Assembly (NCBI GenBank): GCA_900767955.1
Contig: CAAGBC010000060.1
Coordinates: forward strand, 62,001 to 126,000
Direction: 5' to 3'
DNA: 64,000 nt
Origin: Spirochaetia bacterium
GTDB taxonomy: Bacteria; Spirochaetota; Spirochaetia; Treponematales; Treponemataceae
The position numbers were made by a program, and so were the translations under genes. Of this stretch, positions 53,250 to 62,008 are shown one piece after another; the stretch's first letter is position 1; every line of letters begins with the position of its first letter. The notes below the pieces were generated by a model, which did no database searches, was not told the origin of the DNA, and worked only from the letters and a program-made list of their open reading frames with translations.

Positions 53250-56200
53250 TTATTGGGACTCCTGTTTTTCTGATAAAATGACTTGAATTTCATTATAATC
53301 CTTTTTTGCAACAATGAAGGAAATTTTTACTTCATATTCTGTATGATTTATATCCATTTCTGTACTTATGAATTTACTATCTTCTTTTGGAATATATCCA
53401 ATAGGTTTTTCATTATGCATAACTTGAATTGCATATGGATCAAATTGATTATCTTCCTCTCTTTTCAGATATAATTGAGATGCACTATTGATTTGCAAAG
53501 ATTCTTCTTTAAATTCAGAATTAAAGAATGTTCCTTTTATTTTACAACTAAATAAGTTCGGTTGTTCTTTATTATTTTTAAGACATATTTTTTCTGATAC
53601 ACTTCTTATGTTTTCTTTATCCCAAACAGAAATATCAAAAGATTCTATTTCAGAATAAGATAAATTTATCAGCCAGGATAAAAACTTCGCAGAATCTGGA
53701 TTATTATATTTCTGAGATAGGAACATAGATAACTCTCTCGTATGTATTCCATGAATCTTTGCAAAACAAGCATTCATATTATTTAGACCATATTTCAAAT
53801 AAGTTGGTAATAATCTAATTTGTTCATCTATATCAGAATCTTCAACTTCGTAAACATTTTTTATAACTAATAAATAAGCAGATAATATCCATGGAAGCAA
53901 ATATGAAAAACCAACTGATTCAAAAATATAAATATTTTCTGATTCAGAATTTATCGAATTCCAATCTTGTAATAATTTTTGTCTAGGTTCTCCGGAAATC
54001 CAATCAAGAAATAATTCATTACATTTTGAAAAATCAACATCTAATTTGTTTAAATCGTGATGATCTAATTCTTTAATTTTATTATTAGCAAGAAACTCCA
54101 AATAGCTCTCAATAAAAGAAGTTTGGGATTCTAATATATTAATCTTTTCATTATTCTTTTGCGTTACAAATAATATTATTTTTTCAGTTGAACCAATTGA
54201 AAGTCCTGTATCTGAAAAAATACCTTTCTTTTCTAAAGGTACCCGTTTACTACAATTTATGAATGCATTTTGAAGAGCCCTCTTTACATCTTTATCATCA
54301 AGATTATTTTGATTTATTTGAATATTGAAAAAACTATTCTCAATTACTTTATTTGTAATACTTTCGAAATTATTCTCAATAGCTTCTTCCGTTAGTAAAT
54401 CCAGTAAGTAAGTATCAATAAAATCTTCCATCTTTTGTACAAATAAGTCAAAAGTATCAATTCTTTTTTCTATATAGTCCCTGAGCAAGAGATATAATTT
54501 ACTTTCCAACACTTCTTTGTTATCTGAATTTGAATACTCATCATATCTATAATCATCAGGACATTTATATGGATATCTTTCCTTATTATGGAAAACTACA
54601 AATAGAATTATACCTTCAATTTCTTTTTCTGCCCTTCCTGCTCTACCTACCAAATTCCAAAAATCTTTTTTAGAAAGGTATTGATTGTCATGTTTATACG
54701 AAACACTGTGTATAATTAAATTCTTAATTGGAAAATTTAATCCTTGTCCAATTGTATTGGTGCAAATCATTGCATGTAACTTATGATTTTTATAATCCTG
54801 TTCAATACTTTTTCTAACATGTTCTGGAAGTTTACTATAATGGATGCCTATGCCATATCGTAAAGCTTTAGTACGGTAATCTTCCGATCCAAAATACTGA
54901 TTCGCATAATAAAATGAAGCTGTATCTGTGTTTTCCTTTAATACCTGATTCTCAATAGATACACATAAGGATGTCATTCTTGTTGCAATCCATTTTATTT
55001 CGTCTGTTGTACCACAAAAAACTAAAGTCTCACCATCTTCAACCATTTTGAAAGCTAATGCACTTGTAATACTGACTTTTTTTGTTCCATCTCTTATAAC
55101 GAAATCGGCTAATCGCCCTTGTAAATAATTAGGAACAAAAGGATCTTTATTTGTTTTTATTCCAATATCTATTTTATCAAAAGTTATATTACCACCAGAT
55201 TGATTCCAATCAAAACGTCCAATCAGTTTATTAGTAGGTTCCCAATCGGTTCTTCCTAAATATGAGCTAGTAATAATATTATCTTTTTTGTTAGTTAACC
55301 ATTTTGATAGGTTAGAAGCATCCAATTCGGGTATTACAGCAGAAATGAATAAGTATTTAATATCTGGGAATAGTATTTTCAACCTAATAATAAGAAATTC
55401 TAATAACGTTCCTCTTTGGTCACCATTTCCTACAAGATGGCCTTCATCTATTACTATAGCTGATACATTTGCAAAATATTCTTTGTTAATTCGTAACAAT
55501 AAATCTATTTTTTCAGGAGTTGCAATTAAAACATCTGTTTCAACAGTAATCAAATCTTGGAAGAAATCAATTTCATATGAACCAGGCAATTCAGAAACAG
55601 AAAAACCTAATTTTTCAATATTATCTCCTAAAACGATTTCTTTTTCATTCGAAAGAGCTTTATAAGGTGCAATATAAATTACATGCTTATTTGGATTTGT
55701 TATCAATTTTTGTAATAAAAATATTTCTGCAATAAAGGTTTTTCCTGCGCTTGTAGGCATTTGAATTATGAAACTGTTATTTTCAGTTAAAATACCTTTA
55801 TCAATAGCATTTATTTGTGATATCCAAAATTCGTAAATTGAATGTCTATCAATATCTTTCTTTCGGTGATTATTTGTGAAAAGATCATTTGACAATATTT
55901 TTATATACTTATTCCATATTCTATTTGGGGCAGTATTTTTATAAATTTTATTAGAAATTAGTCTATTTTCAGATAGTAAGATTTTTGTTGTCAAAAGAAG
56001 AAGAATTTTTGAAATATATGTATTATTGGCTTGCAAATAGTTCTTGTATGAAAGCTTAAATAGCTGTAAATAGTTTGTATCCTTTAATTCAAGAATCTTT
56101 TCATACCAAGCTAATACAGCTTTTTCAAATATATTATATTGAATCGATTTTTCAGTATTATCGTCTTTAATTCTTGAATAAGCCAATGGCAAACGTTTTT

Positions 56201-56648
56201 GTAGTATATAAATAATTTGTTCAAGAATCTTGTTGTCTTCTGTAAGATTAATATCTTCACTTGAATCCAAGTAATAATTTTCTAGTGCTTTCGTTATACA
56301 ATATGCATTTGCTTGATACCCCGCTATGTCAAAACATAAAGCAGCTATTATCAATAAAAATTCTTTATCATATGTACATTCAGGAACATGAACAATATTG
56401 AATAATAACTTTGCACAGATATTAAGGGCAGTTAAAGCATCCTCGAAGTTTTCTTCTTGTAAAATCAAACAGGAAATTGTAGTTATATTCTGGATTTTAG
56501 CTAACAAATAATCCAAATTATAATTATATTTAACACTTACTCTTAATCTTGATGCGTTAATTTGCCAATAATAGGAAAGTAATTTTGAGTCATCAAATTC
56601 ATTATCCAATTCTGTTTTTAGATACTTAATAAACTCAGTTTTGTTCAT
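53250..56648 (-). CDS. hamB: HamB-like DEAD/DEAH helicase with C-terminal HIRAN domain
   Basis: A 1132-residue superfamily 2 helicase: motif I MPTSAGKTFIAE (about residue 299), DEGH motif II VIDEGHLVGNGD (about 402), SAVIPE motif III, and motif VI NLVGRAGRAEKE (about 668). The N-terminal 250 residues and the region 700-1000 are helical and unassigned. Residues about 1030-1125 resemble a HIRAN domain (LYLKREEDNQFDPYAIQV, KPIGYIPKED). Beside the DUF1837-like nuclease this fits Hachiman HamB, which guards genome integrity against phage. Start ATG 56648 has GGAG six bases upstream; it overlaps hamA by 14 bp. Confidence 0.85.
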   Translation of the reverse strand: MNKTEFIKYLKTELDNEFDDSKLLSYYWQINASRLRVSVKYNYNLDYLLAKIQNITTISCLILQEENFEDALTALNICAKLLFNIVHVPECTYDKEFLLIIAALCFDIAGYQANAYCITKALENYYLDSSEDINLTEDNKILEQIIYILQKRLPLAYSRIKDDNTEKSIQYNIFEKAVLAWYEKILELKDTNYLQLFKLSYKNYLQANNTYISKILLLLTTKILLSENRLISNKIYKNTAPNRIWNKYIKILSNDLFTNNHRKKDIDRHSIYEFWISQINAIDKGILTENNSFIIQMPTSAGKTFIAEIFLLQKLITNPNKHVIYIAPYKALSNEKEIVLGDNIEKLGFSVSELPGSYEIDFFQDLITVETDVLIATPEKIDLLLRINKEYFANVSAIVIDEGHLVGNGDQRGTLLEFLIIRLKILFPDIKYLFISAVIPELDASNLSKWLTNKKDNIITSSYLGRTDWEPTNKLIGRFDWNQSGGNITFDKIDIGIKTNKDPFVPNYLQGRLADFVIRDGTKKVSITSALAFKMVEDGETLVFCGTTDEIKWIATRMTSLCVSIENQVLKENTDTASFYYANQYFGSEDYRTKALRYGIGIHYSKLPEHVRKSIEQDYKNHKLHAMICTNTIGQGLNFPIKNLIIHSVSYKHDNQYLSKKDFWNLVGRAGRAEKEIEGIILFVVFHNKERYPYKCPDDYRYDEYSNSDNKEVLESKLYLLLRDYIEKRIDTFDLFVQKMEDFIDTYLLDLLTEEAIENNFESITNKVIENSFFNIQINQNNLDDKDVKRALQNAFINCSKRVPLEKKGIFSDTGLSIGSTEKIILFVTQKNNEKINILESQTSFIESYLEFLANNKIKELDHHDLNKLDVDFSKCNELFLDWISGEPRQKLLQDWNSINSESENIYIFESVGFSYLLPWILSAYLLVIKNVYEVEDSDIDEQIRLLPTYLKYGLNNMNACFAKIHGIHTRELSMFLSQKYNNPDSAKFLSWLINLSYSEIESFDISVWDKENIRSVSEKICLKNNKEQPNLFSCKIKGTFFNSEFKEESLQINSASQLYLKREEDNQFDPYAIQVMHNEKPIGYIPKEDSKFISTEMDINHTEYEVKISFIVAKKDYNEIQVILSEKQESQ

Positions 56649-57477
56649 AATTATCTCCAAACATTTCTACAGCTTTGTTTGTTATTGTACTCCATGTTTT
56701 ATCAATAAATGCATACAAATCTTTTATTATAACTATTGAAATTGAAAGGTTTGGAATTTGAGGAGGCAATTCATCAAGAGCTTTTAATATATCATCCTTG
56801 TTATTTGTATTATCTTCTGTTAATAAAAATATTTCAAAATCTTTATTTACTTGCTTCTTGTTTTTATTTATATCACGGAATATTCGAGCTTGGTCATAAT
56901 TTTTTTCTTCTGTAAATCTTTGAAACATAAAATCAAGAACAGAATTAAAACTTTCAGAGTAATCTTTATAAAGAGAATTATGAGCAATTATAGAAATATA
57001 AATAGAAGGTTCTCCTTTTTTTGGAGATTCTTTTGTCAATATTTTTCTTGTTTTTACTTCAAAATATCTTATAGAGGTAGGATTAGAAATATTATCAAAG
57101 GCCAAAACATCTGTGCCGAAAACAGATTTTTTATGATTAAATTTGTATTTTAATTTATTAAAACAAGTCCTTTTATAAAAGTATTCTGAAATCAGTTTGC
57201 AAAAAACCTCTCCAAAATCTCCTCTCACAATATTTTTATCCAATTGATTATCTGCTCCAGGAATTTTTTTGTTAATATATTCTATTATTTCCTGCTCTGT
57301 CGCATCCTCAAATTGTAAATCATATGTTTCTCTATCGGCATATGAAAGAATTAATTTTTCTTGTAGTTCACTAGATAATATATCATCGCCATCTTTTTTT
57401 TGATTAATTGTTATAAGAGTTATATTTTTATATTTTGTTTTATCATTTTGAGGAATATCAAAATAATTACCTATCAT
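56635..57477 (-). CDS. hamA: HamA-like DUF1837 nuclease effector
   Basis: A 280-residue protein that I assign to the DUF1837/HamA family by layout: RGDFGEVFCKLISEYF (Glu90), GTDVLAFD (Asp123) and RYFEVKTRK with an E-x-K pair (Glu140, Lys142), the pattern of a PD-(D/E)xK nuclease. In Hachiman, HamA is held by the HamB helicase and released on damaged or unusual DNA to degrade it. AAGGTGAG lies before the ATG and overlaps the hsdS stop region; it starts 10 bp after hsdS, in the same operon. Confidence 0.8.
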   Translation of the reverse strand: MIGNYFDIPQNDKTKYKNITLITINQKKDGDDILSSELQEKLILSYADRETYDLQFEDATEQEIIEYINKKIPGADNQLDKNIVRGDFGEVFCKLISEYFYKRTCFNKLKYKFNHKKSVFGTDVLAFDNISNPTSIRYFEVKTRKILTKESPKKGEPSIYISIIAHNSLYKDYSESFNSVLDFMFQRFTEEKNYDQARIFRDINKNKKQVNKDFEIFLLTEDNTNNKDDILKALDELPPQIPNLSISIVIIKDLYAFIDKTWSTITNKAVEMFGDNYEQN

Positions 57478-57487
57478 TTATCTCACC

Positions 57488-58711
57488 TTACACCAACCTA
57501 ATCTTCCCCGTGAGCAATTGCTGCATCATGGCGGTTTTTAAATTGCGGTATTTTTCTAGTTTTATGTTTAACAAATCTATTTCATTATCCATATCAGAAA
57601 GGATTTTTGCAATGGAATTTTGTTCTTCTTTTGGGGGAAGAGCGATTTCAAGATTACCTATAATTTTAAGATTAAGACCACCACGGCCACCGCCTCCATC
57701 AGATAATTCTCGCAATTCATTATAACGATTATCAATGTTTTGGTATAAAAACTCCGAATTATGAGAAAAAGACGGAAATATTGCTGCTATAGATTGGTTT
57801 GTACACAATTCTACATAATTTATTGCAGTAGTACCGCGAGTCTTTCCTTGGCCTGCAAGTCCAATTAATACACAATTTTTAGGAAACAAACGTGTACTAG
57901 AATTGGCTAATCCAAGTTCTGTTATTCTACCTTCAACTTCATAAACTCGCTTCATATTTAATTCACCTGAATTCATCCAGCGGATATTTCCATTCCAATA
58001 TTCCTCAAATAAAGTTGAAGGAGTACCACCTGCTTGTATTCTTGTAAATTCCCCCAACTTCTTCACTTCCCAGTCTTCAGGGATTTCTCCCAGTTCGGTC
58101 ATTTTTGTGTTGTTGGATTTTGCAAAACCTGGGAGGCGTTTTTTGCCGGTCAGAAGTTCCTGCATTGTACCTTGTTTGATATTTCTTTTCTTTTGGAGCA
58201 GTTTTTCTGTTGTGGAAATAAGAGTGTCTACATCGGAAAGTGCTTTTGCGATTCGTTGTTGTTCTTCAAAAGGAGGAAAAACAAACCGCCGTTTTTCCAG
58301 AAATCCTTTTGTAATATGTGCCATTGTGCTACCATTTGAATTACTCATCTGACTAGCAATATCATTATTTAGAATATATTTTAAATAATATTTATCAGCA
58401 TTATTTGTTTGAATCTTCCAAATATGATAATGATATATTGTATCGTCTTCATTCCAAATATAAGCACCATAAGTACAAGACCAACAATAAAGCAAATCCC
58501 CTTTATTACAATATTGTTTCTCTGGTAATTCAAGATTTGAATAATACCATGTATCATTAGTTCCAAAATTACCAACTCGCAATACTTTATATTTACCTTG
58601 TTTCAATAATTCTGATTGAGAATATGCTCTACCATTAATTAGAGTTGCAACTTGATTAAATTCTTTTACTTCCCAATCATCAGGAATCAAGCCAATTTCT
58701 GTCTGTTTCAT
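57488..58711 (-). CDS. hsdS: type I restriction-modification specificity subunit
   Basis: A 407-residue DNA-recognition subunit with two target-recognition domains (about residues 1-160 and 200-370) separated by coiled-coil spacers (EEQQRIAKALSDVDTLISTT and EEQNSIAKILSDMDNEIDLL). The duplicated GLIPDDWEVKEF / GEIPEDWEVKKL openings are typical. Together the domains define a split recognition site that cannot be read by eye. It lies 9 bp after hsdM. Confidence 0.95.
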   Translation of the reverse strand: MKQTEIGLIPDDWEVKEFNQVATLINGRAYSQSELLKQGKYKVLRVGNFGTNDTWYYSNLELPEKQYCNKGDLLYCWSCTYGAYIWNEDDTIYHYHIWKIQTNNADKYYLKYILNNDIASQMSNSNGSTMAHITKGFLEKRRFVFPPFEEQQRIAKALSDVDTLISTTEKLLQKKRNIKQGTMQELLTGKKRLPGFAKSNNTKMTELGEIPEDWEVKKLGEFTRIQAGGTPSTLFEEYWNGNIRWMNSGELNMKRVYEVEGRITELGLANSSTRLFPKNCVLIGLAGQGKTRGTTAINYVELCTNQSIAAIFPSFSHNSEFLYQNIDNRYNELRELSDGGGGRGGLNLKIIGNLEIALPPKEEQNSIAKILSDMDNEIDLLNIKLEKYRNLKTAMMQQLLTGKIRLV

Positions 58712-58720
58712 TTTCTGCTC

Positions 58721-61195
58721 CTACAACTTAAATCCCATTTGTGTAAGATGACCAACTACAACTTTTTCTTCTTCTGCAAGTTTCGTGTTTAATTCCGATA
58801 ATGTGTTTTCGTAGCGTTCATAAAGTTCTACAATTCGTTTTGTAAGATGATTTGCAACTGTTATATAAAGATTTTGGATTCCATCATCAATAGCTTTGTA
58901 CCATTTGCGATTTACAAGTAAATCTTTTATTTCTGCATCTGTAAATGTTTCATATCGATTGCGACAATTATCATCTAAAACTTTCTTTAATTCTGTAATA
59001 TGTTTCTTTTGAGATTTTATAGAAGATTCATAATCAACATAATTATTTAAGATTTTATACTCTTCAATTTGAGTTTTCTTTTCTTTAGTCAAAAGTTTTA
59101 CACGGGACGTAATTTTCTTTGAATCGATTTTTTCATCGTCGCCCATATAGTCTGTAAAATATCCGTTTTCATCAGAATTGTTTTCAATAAATTCTTCAAA
59201 CTCACTTTCTGTTTGGCTCAACTTTTCTTCTGCTTTTTCAATTTCTTTTTGTTCCAACGCAAAAAATGCATCAAGTACAATTTGTTTTGGAATTAAACGA
59301 CCTTCCCAACCAATTATTTTTGGTTCTTTAGGCTTTTTTTCTTTTGCAGAATCTTTTTTTGCCTTTTTACTTTCCTTTGGTTCTTCTTTTATATCATCTG
59401 TAATTTTTGCAAGATTGTAGCCAAGTTCATCTTGAATAATAAGAAGAACATCATCATTCATTGTTTCATTCCAATAAGCAAGAAGAACCTGATAAACATC
59501 ATATTTATCTAAAAGTTCAAGTTTTGAAAATTTTTCAAGGATTTCTTCCGAAAGATTTAAAATAATTTCCTTGTTTGAATCTGTAGAATTTAAATTTGTA
59601 AGGACAGGATTTGCAATTTTTTTCCATTCGTTATAAGTATTATTGACTTTTTTATTATATTCAAGAAATTCTATATTTTCTGAAATTGTTTTGTGAACAT
59701 CATCTTTTTGAATAAGTAATTTGTAAAAGCCTTTTGAATATTCTCCAAAGATTTGATTTTTTAGATTTGGAAACACATTCCAAAAGTGTGGAATATTATC
59801 TATATCATCTTGAGGGATTCCTCCATATAAATGCGCTTCAATACTTTGCAAATCTTCTTTTTCTGTAGAATCAATATAACGAGGAATGTTTAAATTATAT
59901 GAATTCTTGTTAATAATTTCATCAAAAGGAACAAAACGACTAAATCCTGGAATTTCTGTCATTGAATTAAAAATTGTTACAATCTTGTAAATATCCTGCT
60001 CACGAAGTCGGTTCTTGTCTCCGTCTTTTATAAAACCATGGCTTGCATCAATCATAAACACACCAGAACGGTTTGCTGTGTTTTCTTTATCAAGCACGAT
60101 GATACAGGCAGGAATTCCTGTTCCATAAAAAAGATTTGCTGGAAGTCCGATAATTCCTTTTATAAGATGTCGGTCAATTATGTTTTTACGGATTGTTTCT
60201 TCTGCATTGCCCCTAAACAAAACTCCATGAGGTAGAATAACAGCCGCTTTTCCTGTTTGATTTTTCATAGATTTTATAATATGCAATAACCATGCATAAT
60301 CACCATTTTTTTCTGGTGGCATTTCGTTAAAATCATCAAAACGACCATAAGGTTTTAATCCGTCCATCCAGTTTTTCATACTAAATGGAGGATTTGCTAC
60401 AATATAATCAAATTTTCTTAGTTTTGTTTCATCGTTATCATCTTTGTACCATGGATCTGAAAAAGTATTATCTGAATGAATTTCTCCTGAGGCTTTGTTA
60501 TGAAGCACAAGATTCATTTTTGCAAGACCAGCTGTAGAAATATCTTTTTCTTGTCCATAAATTGCAAGAGAAAAAGGAGCTTCATTTGCTGCACGAACTA
60601 AAAGTGAACCAGAACCACAAGCTGGGTCATAAATTGTTGCATCTTTATCCTTACATTTTGAAATATCAATTACTTTTGCAAGAATACGACTCACTTCTGC
60701 TGGGGTATAAAATTGACCTTTACTTTTTCCACTGGCAGTTGCAAAATTTCGCATAAGGTATTCGTAAGCATCGCCAATAAGGTCATCATCTTCTGCTTTA
60801 TTGTTTTTAAAATCAAGTTCTGGGCGCTGAAAAATAGAAATAAGCCCTGTTAGCTTATCTATCATTTCTTCGCCTTTTCCAATTTTTGCCTCATCATTAA
60901 AATGTGCATTATTTATTATGCCTGTAAGATTGTTTGCCTCTGCGAGTTTTGCAATAAGAATATCAATTTTTTCACCAATATTTTTGTCGCCTTTTAAATT
61001 AACTAAATCTTCAAAACTTGCTCCCTCTGGAATTGCAATTGCTCCATAGGGATCATCTTTATATTTGTCAGAAACATACTTTACAAATAAAAGTGTTAGA
61101 ATATAATCTTTATATTGAGAAGCATCCATGCCACCACGAAGTTTGTCGCAACTTGCCCAAAGAGAACTGTAAAGTTGTGATTTTTTAACAGCCAT
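58721..61195 (-). CDS. hsdM: type I restriction-modification methyltransferase subunit
   Basis: An 824-residue N6-adenine methyltransferase. N-terminal helical domain, then SAM motif I DPACGSGSLLVRAA (about residue 185) and catalytic motif IV VANPPFSMKNW (about 265). It is about 300 residues longer than the usual 500; the addition (about 500-824) includes a Lys/Glu-rich segment and coiled-coil-like helices. TTGAGGA lies before the ATG; an extended -10 (TGCTATAAT, 61230-61222) marks the promoter of the whole hsd-ham operon. Confidence 0.94.
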   Translation of the reverse strand: MAVKKSQLYSSLWASCDKLRGGMDASQYKDYILTLLFVKYVSDKYKDDPYGAIAIPEGASFEDLVNLKGDKNIGEKIDILIAKLAEANNLTGIINNAHFNDEAKIGKGEEMIDKLTGLISIFQRPELDFKNNKAEDDDLIGDAYEYLMRNFATASGKSKGQFYTPAEVSRILAKVIDISKCKDKDATIYDPACGSGSLLVRAANEAPFSLAIYGQEKDISTAGLAKMNLVLHNKASGEIHSDNTFSDPWYKDDNDETKLRKFDYIVANPPFSMKNWMDGLKPYGRFDDFNEMPPEKNGDYAWLLHIIKSMKNQTGKAAVILPHGVLFRGNAEETIRKNIIDRHLIKGIIGLPANLFYGTGIPACIIVLDKENTANRSGVFMIDASHGFIKDGDKNRLREQDIYKIVTIFNSMTEIPGFSRFVPFDEIINKNSYNLNIPRYIDSTEKEDLQSIEAHLYGGIPQDDIDNIPHFWNVFPNLKNQIFGEYSKGFYKLLIQKDDVHKTISENIEFLEYNKKVNNTYNEWKKIANPVLTNLNSTDSNKEIILNLSEEILEKFSKLELLDKYDVYQVLLAYWNETMNDDVLLIIQDELGYNLAKITDDIKEEPKESKKAKKDSAKEKKPKEPKIIGWEGRLIPKQIVLDAFFALEQKEIEKAEEKLSQTESEFEEFIENNSDENGYFTDYMGDDEKIDSKKITSRVKLLTKEKKTQIEEYKILNNYVDYESSIKSQKKHITELKKVLDDNCRNRYETFTDAEIKDLLVNRKWYKAIDDGIQNLYITVANHLTKRIVELYERYENTLSELNTKLAEEEKVVVGHLTQMGFKL

Positions 61196-61221
61196 ATTTT
61201 ATCCTCAATTTTTGTTATCTG

Positions 61222-61230
61222 ATTATAGCA
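61222..61230 (-). promoter_or_regulatory. extended -10 promoter of the hsdM operon
   Basis: Minus strand TGC followed by TATAAT (61227-61222), with no good -35. The leader of about 20 bases carries TTGAGGA before the ATG at 61195. Confidence 0.6.
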
Positions 61231-61267
61231 CAAAATCCCAATTTGGAGTAAAAAAAACTTATAATAC

Positions 61268-61362
61268 AAAAAAAACGCCCTCCCCGTTTTTGGAGAAGGC
61301 GTATTAGAATGATTTTTTATTCAATAAAACTTGTATGTTTTGTCTTCCACTTTGTTAATTTT
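61268..61362. repeat. right copy of the 95-bp direct repeat
   Basis: Matches 44254-44348 at 93 of 95 positions. It contains the leftward terminator and an orphaned 3' end of a DUF898-like gene, which here breaks off and joins the truncated ATPase frame. Confidence 0.85.
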
Positions 61363-61519
61363 TATCGCAATTTATATAAACAAGATTTTTATATTCGTTT
61401 TTTCCAAATTCTTTTACAAGCCAAGTTTTTCCAACTTGCCTAGCACCGTTCAAAATAAGAGGCTTTCTATTTTCTTTATTTTTCCAATCTAAAAGATTTT
61501 GGTACAATAATCGTTTCAT
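61355..61519 (-). pseudogene. truncated DUF4143-type AAA ATPase
   Basis: A 54-codon frame beginning MKRLLYQNLLDW with a full Walker A (LILNGARQVGKTWLVKEFGK), which ends abruptly after NLVYINC at the junction with the 95-bp repeat, where a stop is borrowed. It is the N-terminus only of a 400-plus-residue family. TATAAT (61535-61530) lies ten bases before the ATG, so the promoter survives. It implies a deletion or recombination at this point. Confidence 0.85.
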
Positions 61520-61534
61520 AATATGTTAAATTAT

Positions 61535-61596
61535 ACACAAAAACACCCGAACTTTGCAAGAAATTTCACACAAAAAACCCCGAAGTTTTACAAAAG
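61535..61596. repeat. two direct repeats with a 33-bp period
   Basis: Units opening ACACAAAAACACCCGAAC and ACACAAAAAACCCCGAAG, 33 bp apart, lie over and upstream of the promoter of the truncated ATPase, analogous to the 32-bp repeats before the intact ATPase but different in sequence. Confidence 0.7.
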
Positions 61597-61598
61597 CT

Positions 61599-61997
61599 GC
61601 ATTGACATCATATTTACATAATAAAAACATCGATTTAGCCACTTTTGGAGATGCTGTAAGTCCTGAAAAACCAGAGGACTTAAATATCACAGATGCAACT
61701 ACAAGATATGACGATGTTATACTTTATCTTAGAAATGAAATTTCAAGACTTAGAAAATTTATAGGTTTTGATCAAATAGACACAAAAGATGGAGAAACTG
61801 GTAAGTATAAGTTACTAGACAAAAATTATGATTTTGTTTTTGGTTATAGACAAGGTGAAACATTAAATACTGGCAGTGAAATGACTTGTCTTTTAGATTA
61901 CGTAAAACAGTTTGCTAACATAGTTAGAGTTTATGAAGGAATTTTGGCTCCAGAAGAGACCGAAATAGATTTTGGCAATTTAGATGATATAAAATAA
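61599..61997 (+). CDS. unknown protein, possibly truncated phage structural gene
   Basis: An open frame whose recognisable protein begins near TTG 61599 (TSYLHNKNIDLATFGDAV) and ends EIDFGNLDDIK; 132 residues. A TTG at 61554 is also possible, but the intervening bases are the 33-bp repeats, so the coding region more likely starts here or has lost its 5' end. No Shine-Dalgarno. No family recognised; it lies 11 bp before a tail-fibre-like gene, hence the phage link. Confidence 0.5.
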   Translation, partial: ALTSYLHNKNIDLATFGDAVSPEKPEDLNITDATTRYDDVILYLRNEISRLRKFIGFDQIDTKDGETGKYKLLDKNYDFVFGYRQGETLNTGSEMTCLLDYVKQFANIVRVYEGILAPEETEIDFGNLDDIK

Positions 61998-62008
61998 TGG
62001 AGGAATAA

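Noticed and set aside
44254..61362. Complete integrative element
   Set aside because: No integrase, relaxase or excisionase is visible; only the flanking repeats support mobility.
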